This document shows, in pieces, positions 1 to 3,878 of a stretch of DNA of 5,005 nucleotides. Position 1 is the first letter of the stretch. Each line of letters opens with the position of its first letter. Made by a program: the position numbers and the translations under genes. This DNA is from Chloroflexia bacterium (GTDB lineage: Bacteria > Chloroflexota > Chloroflexia > Thermomicrobiales > UBA6265), in NCBI GenBank assembly GCA_013694885.1, contig JACDBO010000425.1, positions 1-5,005 of the forward strand, in the 5' to 3' direction. The notes beneath the pieces were generated by a model. The model had not been told where the DNA came from. It saw nothing but the letters and a program-made list of their open reading frames with translations, and did not search any database.

Positions 1-397
1 TGTCACCGTGCTCGTGGCACGGCTGCCGGTGACGGGAATGTCCGCGCGGGAACTGCTGCGCGACGCGGCCCTGCTCTGGCTGGGCAATGTCCTCACGTTT
101 GCGCTCTGGTACTGGGAGTTGGACGGCGGCGGACCGACCGGCCGGCACCACCAGCGCTACCAAAGCACCGACTTCTTGTTCCCCCAGGTGGTCATGGGCG
201 GGGAGCGAGCCGCCCGTTGGCAGCCAGGGTTCATCGACTATCTCTTTCTCGCCTTTACGTTCAGCACGGCCCTCAGCCCGGCGGACACGGCGGTTCTGTC
301 CCGGCGAGCAAAAGCGCTGGTGATCGTGCAAGCCCTCCTGTCCATCGTGGTGCTCGTCGTCCTGGCGGCCCGCGCCGTCAATACCATTCGCTCGTGA
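1..397 (+). CDS. Integral membrane protein of unknown function, C-terminal part (5' end outside window)
   Basis: The reading frame is open from the first complete codon at base 2 and stops at TGA 395-397. The GTG at 8 has no Shine-Dalgarno room inside the window, so I read this as the C-terminal ~131 residues of a longer protein. Counting from that GTG, three hydrophobic stretches stand out: ~17-34 (LLWLGNVLTFALWYW), ~75-92 (FIDYLFLAFTFSTALSP) and ~103-125 (LVIVQALLSIVVLVVLAARAV). A polar, Gly/His/Arg-rich loop lies between the first and second. The combination of a DYLF-AFT helix, an SPADT turn, a basic SRRAK junction and a final helix ending in ARAVN matches my memory of a widespread group of uncharacterised bacterial membrane proteins, loosely like DUF1345 proteins. 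That assignment is inference and I propose no substrate or activity. The gene converges with the leftward operon that ends at 696. Confidence 0.75.
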   Translation, partial: VTVLVARLPVTGMSARELLRDAALLWLGNVLTFALWYWELDGGGPTGRHHQRYQSTDFLFPQVVMGGERAARWQPGFIDYLFLAFTFSTALSPADTAVLSRRAKALVIVQALLSIVVLVVLAARAVNTIRS

Positions 398-590
398 CTC
401 CTCACCCCATTCCGCCCTGACCCCGTGACTGATCCCGCTGGGTCCCGATCTGGTCGTGGCGGGGTACACGCCAAAATCCACGGCGTCCAGATGGCAACAT
501 CGTGTCCGAGCGCCGATGCGGTGGGGCACAGCGTACGATTCAGCACCCGTCATACGGAATCCGTTTGATTGGTGGTGAAACGACGAACCT

Positions 591-625
591 CGTCATTCTG
601 AGGCCGCAGCCGAAGAATCTCAGCA
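591..625. repeat. Dispersed-repeat-like core (TCATTCTGAG ... GAAGAATCTCAG)
   Basis: The block starts CGTCATTCTGAGG and ends CCGAAGAATCTCAG. From memory, intergenic repeats of this form (CATTCTGAG, a short GC-rich variable part, GAAGAATCT) recur many times in several bacterial phyla, including Chloroflexota. I cannot confirm copy number from one window. Internally it has two crossing complementary pairs: ATTCT (595-599) with AGAAT (614-618), and CTGAG (598-602) with CTCAG (619-623). The two stems are therefore alternatives or form a pseudoknot-like arrangement. Confidence 0.45.
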
Positions 626-647
626 GCTGCATCGCGCGCGAAGCGCT

Positions 648-664
648 CGACGGCAAAGCCGTCG
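648..664. terminator. Perfect 7-bp stem-loop between convergent genes (possible bidirectional terminator)
   Basis: CGACGGC (648-654), loop AAA (655-657) and GCCGTCG (658-664) form a perfect hairpin. It lies 32 bases past the end of the leftward LOG-family gene and is the strongest short hairpin between the two convergent genes. There is no T-tract after the stem on either strand, so a classic intrinsic terminator is not shown. It may be a stem that blocks or pauses polymerase, or part of the surrounding repeat-like segment. Confidence 0.35.
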
Positions 665-695
665 CATTGTCGAGGCGAGATTATTCCACCACTGT

Positions 696-1232
696 TCAGC
701 CGAATTCCGTATCAATCAGGTCGAAGGCGATAGAGATGGCATCTTCCGGTGTCTCAGCAAGATGTGGGCGGCTGCCGAGACGGGCGAGGTCGGCGACGGT
801 GTCGCGGGTGGCGGGGTCGGTGAGGGGAGTGGCCCAACCGCCGAGGAGGATGGTGGGGCGACCGATCCTCAGGGCGAGGGCGATCTCGGAGAGGGTGCCC
901 CAGCCGCCACCAACGGCGATGACCGCCTCGGCGGTGGCGACGACGACCGCGTTGCGGGCCTGACCCAGTCCGGTGCAGATGACATGATCGACCCACGGGT
1001 TGGCGGACGTGCGGTCGAGACCGGGGATGACGCCCATCGTGACGCCCCCCGCCCGCTTTGCCCCTTCGCACGCGGCGGCCATCGCCCCGCCTAGCCCGCC
1101 GCAGACGAGCACGCCGCCACGCTCACCGATGAGGCGGCCGACCGCCGCGGCCTGCTCGCGTTCCGCTGGCGTGGGGTCGCCGGCGCCACAGAGCGCGATG
1201 CAGGGTTGGCGTTTCGCAACTGCCTCGCTCAC
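696..1232 (-). CDS. LOG/TIGR00725-type Rossmann-fold nucleotide-binding protein
   Basis: This 178-residue protein has the pattern of the LOG (lysine-decarboxylase-like) superfamily and most resembles the TIGR00725 group, which is usually ~160-180 residues. The N-terminal strand and loop IALCGAGDPT (12-21) are followed by VLVCGGLGGAMAAACEGA (41-58), the dinucleotide-type glycine loop. Then come GLGQARN (88-94), with the conserved arginine R93, and GGGWGTLSE (108-116), a variant of the PGGxGTxxE signature carrying E116. Characterised LOG relatives hydrolyse the N-glycosidic bond of nucleoside 5'-monophosphates (cytokinin-type phosphoribohydrolases), and others bind molybdenum cofactor; neither role is shown here. 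The first Gly of the signature replaces the usual Pro. The protein looks cytoplasmic, with no signal peptide. The start is GTG at 1232-1230, overlapping the TGA of the upstream phosphodiesterase gene (GTGA), which implies translational coupling. The last five codons (DTEFG) and the stop lie in the right arm of an inverted repeat, so the C-terminal tail may be recently acquired. Confidence 0.88.
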   Translation of the reverse strand: MSEAVAKRQPCIALCGAGDPTPAEREQAAAVGRLIGERGGVLVCGGLGGAMAAACEGAKRAGGVTMGVIPGLDRTSANPWVDHVICTGLGQARNAVVVATAEAVIAVGGGWGTLSEIALALRIGRPTILLGGWATPLTDPATRDTVADLARLGSRPHLAETPEDAISIAFDLIDTEFG

Positions 1233-1903
1233 GGCTGAGCTGATGGAACGAGCGGGTAGCGCTCGATCGTCTCGTAGCGCGCACCGTCGCGAGCGAGGTG
1301 GCTGCGCATCAGCCGGACTTCGTCGACCGGGAGCGGAATCGGGTTGCGGTGGCTGACCTGCCCGCTCTTCGTCAGCTCGTCGAGTCGCTGGCGGATGGCC
1401 GCGGGCAAGTCGCGTGTGGACTGGTCGCGGACATTGCGGACGCGCCCGAGCGTGATGTGCGGGTGGAATTGCTCCTCGGCAGCGACCTCGAACTCATACG
1501 CCGCCAGCGTCTCGCCGAGGGCGGCGTGCAGCGACGCTAGGCGGTGAGCCGGGCCGTGCAGACCGAGCCAGATGACGCGCGGCCGCCGGATCGACGGGAA
1601 CGCGCCGAAATCAGCGGTGCGGAGCTGGAATGGCGGGTGCCCGGCGACGACCGGTCCGAGCGCGAGCCGCAACAACTGCGCTCGCTCCGGTTCGGTGGAA
1701 CCGAGGAAGTGGAGGGTCAGATGCGCCCCTTCCGGTGCCACCCAACGCACCGGCCACCCCTCTTGGCTCAACTCACCGATGATCCCATCGACAAAGGTGA
1801 TCACCGCCGGCGGCAGCGGCACCGCGATAAAGAGCCGCCAGGACGTGTCGACCGTCTCCATCGCCGGGCGCTCTTTGACAAATTTTGGCCGTCGAGGACT
1901 CAT
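1229..1903 (-). CDS. thpR: RNA 2',3'-cyclic phosphodiesterase (2H phosphoesterase, ThpR/LigT family)
   Basis: The protein carries the two hallmark HxTx motifs of 2H phosphoesterases: HLTL within GAHLTLHFLG and HITL within FHPHITLGR, ~88 residues apart. It opens its domain with RLFIAVPLP, the typical first strand of this family. Family members open 2',3'-cyclic phosphate ends of RNA, and historically were assayed as 2'-5' RNA ligases. The two histidines are the catalytic pair, and the protein should be cytoplasmic. Two starts are plausible. ATG at 1903 gives 224 residues and begins MSPRRPKF; it has no Shine-Dalgarno but has TATACT exactly 7-12 bases upstream, which suits a leaderless mRNA. ATG at 1861 gives 210 residues, closer to the usual ~180-200, with no good ribosome site. 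I chose 1903 on the promoter evidence. A longer reading up to 2029 would run through the divergent promoter region and is not credible. The gene ends in a GTGA overlap with the LOG-family gene. Confidence 0.9.
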   Translation of the reverse strand: MSPRRPKFVKERPAMETVDTSWRLFIAVPLPPAVITFVDGIIGELSQEGWPVRWVAPEGAHLTLHFLGSTEPERAQLLRLALGPVVAGHPPFQLRTADFGAFPSIRRPRVIWLGLHGPAHRLASLHAALGETLAAYEFEVAAEEQFHPHITLGRVRNVRDQSTRDLPAAIRQRLDELTKSGQVSHRNPIPLPVDEVRLMRSHLARDGARYETIERYPLVPSAQP

Positions 1904-1915
1904 ACACCGAGTATA
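1904..1915 (-). promoter_or_regulatory. Minus-strand -10 box (TATACT) for leaderless thpR
   Basis: On the minus strand TATACT occupies 1915-1910 and is followed by six bases and then ATG at 1903. If the A of that ATG is +1, the box covers exactly -12 to -7, the geometry of a leaderless transcript. It matches the TATAAT consensus at five of six positions. No TTGACA-like -35 element is visible at 16-19 bases spacing; that region is purine-rich (GGAAGGGG type), with a G7 run in the spacer. Confidence 0.45.
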
Positions 1916-1941
1916 CGCCGCCCCCCCGCCACCCCTTCCTG

Positions 1942-2011
1942 TATGCTCTGGCAAGCACGACCGGGTTGAGGAAACCGGCTCGACCCTCGACCCTCGGCCC
2001 TTCGTTTGGAG
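1942..2011 (+). promoter_or_regulatory. pheA 5' region: weak -10 candidate, hairpin, heptamer repeats and RBS
   Basis: TATGCT at 1942-1947 is a possible -10 element, but no -35 match lies upstream at normal spacing. Downstream, CCGG-G-TT (1961-1967) pairs with AACCGG (1973-1978) around a GAGGA loop, with one bulged G. Three tandem heptamers follow: TCGACCC, TCGACCC, TCGGCCC (1980-2000). The ribosome site is GGAG at 2008-2011, five bases before the ATG at 2017, and this decides the pheA start. Confidence 0.35.
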
Positions 2012-2016
2012 CATGC

Positions 2017-2886
2017 ATGGAAACGGCATTTCTCGGGCCGCGCGGCACGTTCAGCGAGGAGGCGGCGCTCCGCTACGCCGATGGGCGAGGTGACCTAGTC
2101 GCGTTTGCCAGCATCCCGGCGTTGACATCGGCGGTGGAAACCGGGTTGGCCGAGGCCGCCGTCCTGCCGATCGAGAACTCGATCGAGGGAGCGGTCAGCT
2201 CCACGCTCGACCTGCTGATCCACGAGACACCGCTGCGGATCGTCGGCGAGGTCGTGGTTCCCGTGCGCCATATGCTCGTCACCGCCGCGGGCACGAGCCT
2301 GGGCGACATCACGGTCGTCAGCTCGCATCCCCAGGCGCTGGGCCAGTGTCGTCGCTTTCTCGAACGTTGCCTGCCGAAGGCCGAGCAGGTGGCGGCCTTG
2401 AGCACGGCCGGCGCGGTCGAGGCGGTCGCGAATGGCGGCGACCCGGCGCGTGCCGCCATCGGACCGGCGCGGGCGGCGGAGCTCTACGGTGGCCAGATCA
2501 TCGCGCGTGACATCCAGGACATCCGCGGCAACCTGACCCGCTTCGTGGCGCTCGCCCGCGAGGATGCCCCGGCCACCGGTGACGACAAGACCTCGCTCGG
2601 GCTCACCCTCAAGGCCAACGTGCCCGGCGCCTTGTTCAAGGTCCTGCTGCCGTTCGCCGAGGAAGGGATTCAACTGACCAAGCTGGAAAACCGGCCGACC
2701 AAGGGGTGGATCGGCGACTACGTCTTCCTGATCGACCTCGAAGGCCACCAGGTCGACGCGCCGGTGCGGCGCGCCGTCGATCGCATCCGCGAGCAGGCCG
2801 CGATGTTCAAGATTTTCGGTTCCTATCCTCGCTTCCCGGTCGAGACGCTGCGCGATCTCTACGCCTCCCCGGCGCTGCTGCCGTGA
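2017..2886 (+). CDS. pheA: Prephenate dehydratase, monofunctional (with ACT domain)
   Basis: This 289-residue protein has the length and layout of monofunctional prephenate dehydratases, which convert prephenate to phenylpyruvate in phenylalanine synthesis. Residues 1-180 form the catalytic periplasmic-binding-like domain. It starts with FLGPRGTFSEEAA (5-17) and continues with PIENSIEGAVSSTLDLL (51-67), VSSHPQALGQC (101-111) and NLTRFVAL (172-179). The TRF triad at 174-176 includes the catalytic threonine. Residues ~192-268 form an ACT domain with PGALFKVL (203-210) and KLENRPTKGWIGDYVFLIDL (222-241); GAL and the ExRP-type segment (here ENRP) are the phenylalanine-sensing motifs, so allosteric feedback by phenylalanine is expected. 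There is no fused chorismate mutase. The start at ATG 2017 is supported by GGAG five bases upstream and by the usual N-terminus; an in-frame ATG at 1885 would add 44 residues covering the promoter region. The next gene begins 16 bases after the stop. Confidence 0.96.
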   Translation: METAFLGPRGTFSEEAALRYADGRGDLVAFASIPALTSAVETGLAEAAVLPIENSIEGAVSSTLDLLIHETPLRIVGEVVVPVRHMLVTAAGTSLGDITVVSSHPQALGQCRRFLERCLPKAEQVAALSTAGAVEAVANGGDPARAAIGPARAAELYGGQIIARDIQDIRGNLTRFVALAREDAPATGDDKTSLGLTLKANVPGALFKVLLPFAEEGIQLTKLENRPTKGWIGDYVFLIDLEGHQVDAPVRRAVDRIREQAAMFKIFGSYPRFPVETLRDLYASPALLP

Positions 2887-2902
2887 TGAGGACGCTCGTA
2901 TT

Positions 2903-3691
2903 ATGCCTGTCCTGATCGACGAGGCGCTCGTGACGGCGTTCCTGACGATTCCCCTGCGGGAGGGCTGGATCGCGGCCGACCAGGTGAGTGCTCGTCCTCG
3001 GCTCGCCGCGGTCGATGTCGGACCATCGGACGCCGCCCTGTTGCCCGCGGGCGACGTCACCGAACTCGCGACCACGCACGCCATCGTGCCGGAGGTGGCG
3101 CTCGTCTGCGACGGTGTCGGCGCCGTGGCCATGCGGACACCGGTGCGCCCGGACGGGATCGAGGCGACACCGGTGCGGCTCTACGATGTGAGCCGCACGG
3201 CCGAGCTCCTGATGCGGGCCACGTTGCGCCCCTTCTTCGGTATCACCGCCGCCGGTTTCGTCGACCATGATGCCGCGGAGGGCGCCGCCGAGGCGCAGGT
3301 CGTCGTCGTCGAAGGCGCCGAGGCGCTGCGCCAGCCGGAAGCCGGCTTTCAAGACGATCTCTGCCGGGCCTGGTTCATTCTGACTGGACTTCGTCTCGTC
3401 AGCCACGTACTCGTTGTCCCGCTCGAAGCAGATGACGACGACGTGGCGGTGGTCATCCGCCAGCTTCGCGGTGTCATCGAGGTCGGTGTCGAGCGGCGAC
3501 GAGAGGTCCGTGTCGCCCTCGCGGCGGACTCCGAGCTGGACCGCGACCGGCTAGTCGACCTGACCAGCCGGCTCCGTTTCACCCTGGAGCAGGCCGATCG
3601 GGAGTCGCTGCACATGCTGATCGCGCGCGGCAGTTGGGGAACGCGCTATCCTCGATCAATGCCGACTTTCCGCGAGCCGGATTCGACATAA
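2903..3691 (+). CDS. MqnA-like (chorismate dehydratase family) substrate-binding-fold protein, divergent
   Basis: This 262-residue protein shows the order of motifs I associate with MqnA, which dehydrates chorismate in the futalosine route to menaquinone. SDAALLPAGDV (42-52) parallels the family's D-ALxPS-E segment. IVPEVALVCDG (61-71) parallels the strand before the ligand loop. VRLYDVSRTAELLMRATL (91-108) parallels D-SSRTSVALLR. VVVVEGAEAL (133-142) and DDLCRAWFILTGL (151-163) parallel the GD-AL and DL---W---TGLP stretches. The C-terminal helices, RLRFTLEQADRESLHML, also fit. However, the N-terminal SYLNxxP motif appears as TAFLTIP (11-17), with leucine where an active-site asparagine is expected, so it may bind a ligand without being a chorismate dehydratase. 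No signal peptide or lipobox is visible, so it is probably cytoplasmic. GAGGA at 2888-2892 is 10 bases before the ATG. Tight spacing after pheA suggests one operon around the chorismate branch point. Confidence 0.6.
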   Translation: MPVLIDEALVTAFLTIPLREGWIAADQVSARPRLAAVDVGPSDAALLPAGDVTELATTHAIVPEVALVCDGVGAVAMRTPVRPDGIEATPVRLYDVSRTAELLMRATLRPFFGITAAGFVDHDAAEGAAEAQVVVVEGAEALRQPEAGFQDDLCRAWFILTGLRLVSHVLVVPLEADDDDVAVVIRQLRGVIEVGVERRREVRVALAADSELDRDRLVDLTSRLRFTLEQADRESLHMLIARGSWGTRYPRSMPTFREPDST

Positions 3692-3700
3692 CAGACACCC

Positions 3701-3740
3701 AAAGGAGGCTGTGATGGTACGTGGAGATCGCGTTCGGTAG
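3701..3740 (+). CDS. Possible 8-codon leader mini-ORF with near-perfect Shine-Dalgarno
   Basis: AAAGGAGG at 3701-3708 is the strongest ribosome site in the window. It stands five bases before ATG 3714, which opens an 8-codon frame, MVRGDRVR, ending at TAG 3738-3740. It lies between the MqnA-like gene and the PLP enzyme gene and just upstream of a stable RNA structure, which is the layout of a regulatory leader peptide. There is no run of Cys or Met codons; three of eight codons are Arg, all different (CGT, CGC, CGG). An alternative GTG start at 3711 adds one residue. A frame from GTG 3721 to 3870 also exists, but it is Arg/Gly/Pro-rich and poorly spaced from the site. Translation is not proven. 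Confidence 0.4.
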
Positions 3741-3741
3741 G

Positions 3742-3798
3742 GGCGGACGGCGTCCACCTGTCCTCCGTGGGCGACAATCAGGCGAAATACCGTCCGCC
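3742..3798 (+). promoter_or_regulatory. Structured leader element (9-bp outer stem plus 7-bp inner stem)
   Basis: GGCGGACGG (3742-3750) pairs perfectly with CCGTCCGCC (3790-3798). Directly stacked on it, CGTCCAC (3751-3757) pairs with GTGGGCG (3767-3773), with one G-U pair, closing a nine-base loop that contains TCCTCC. A 16-base single-stranded joint (3774-3789) remains on the 3' side. Alternative pairing exists: GGAC (3745-3748) can pair with GTCC at 3752-3755, 3760-3763 or 3792-3795. No T-run follows, so termination is not evident. The element resembles a cis-regulatory RNA, but I recognise no known riboswitch consensus. Confidence 0.45.
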
Positions 3799-3852
3799 GG
3801 TTCAGGGCGCCGCCTCCGCAACGACCGTGGGATCAATAGCGGCAAGAATGTA

Positions 3853-3867
3853 CCTCCGGGACGAGGG
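3853..3867 (+). promoter_or_regulatory. RBS of the PLP enzyme gene, possibly occluded by a small hairpin
   Basis: GAGGG at 3863-3867 is the only Shine-Dalgarno-like site before ATG 3879, with a long 11-base gap. CCTC at 3853-3856 can pair with GAGG at 3863-3866 around a six-base loop. This weak site therefore could be partly hidden, in contrast to the strong site of the mini-ORF upstream. Confidence 0.35.
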
Positions 3868-3878
3868 TAGCAGCAGAT

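Larger units (their letters stand above)
398..695. other. Convergent intergenic region without a gene; repeat-like content
   Basis: These ~300 bases lie between two converging genes. I find no convincing coding frame: the open frames crossing it lack start signals and are low-complexity shadows of the opposite strand. It contains a short palindrome ACGGA-A-TCCGT (554-564), a repeat-like core (591-625), the palindrome GCAGCTGC (623-630) and a 7-bp perfect hairpin (648-664). It also holds the left arm of an inverted repeat whose partner arm is in the end of the neighbouring gene. The part from 398 to about 540 shows no structure that I can support. Confidence 0.7.
552..712. repeat. Inverted-repeat-bounded, MITE-like segment (candidate)
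   Basis: ATACGGAAT at 552-560 is repeated as its exact reverse complement ATTCCGTAT at 704-712. A second matching block, TGGTGG at 570-575 and CCACCA at 687-692, lies inward at nearly the same offset, so both arms read ATACGGAAT, ~10 bases, TGGTGG. The bounded segment is 161 bases long, has no coding capacity of its own and contains the repeat-like core and a perfect hairpin. I see no clear target-site duplication next to the arms (C at 551, C at 713). The right arm overlaps the final codons of the LOG-family gene. A small non-autonomous element is possible, but chance or a long-range RNA stem cannot be excluded from one copy. Confidence 0.35.

Noticed and set aside
502..963. 153-codon plus-strand frame over the convergent gap
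   Set aside because: Most of it is antisense to the LOG-family gene, its start has no RBS, and its composition (Ser/Arg/Ala) is not protein-like.
1875..1880. Perfect TTGACA on the plus strand as a -35 box for pheA
   Set aside because: No acceptable -10 lies 16-19 bases downstream (best is CATACA at 20). It sits inside the coding sequence of the opposite gene, so it is probably chance.
1885..2016. N-terminal extension of pheA from ATG 1885
   Set aside because: The 44 added residues match nothing in the family, cover the divergent promoter region and lack an RBS, whereas GGAG stands at proper spacing before 2017.
2095..3132. 345-codon open frame on the minus strand
   Set aside because: It is antisense to pheA and the start of the MqnA-like gene, low-complexity, and without a start signal or domain.
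3692..3878. SAM-I, SAM-II, T-box or cobalamin riboswitch
   Set aside because: I looked for the conserved cores expected before a sulfur amino acid gene (for example the T-box GGTGGNACCGCG or the SAM-I kink-turn sequences) and found none.
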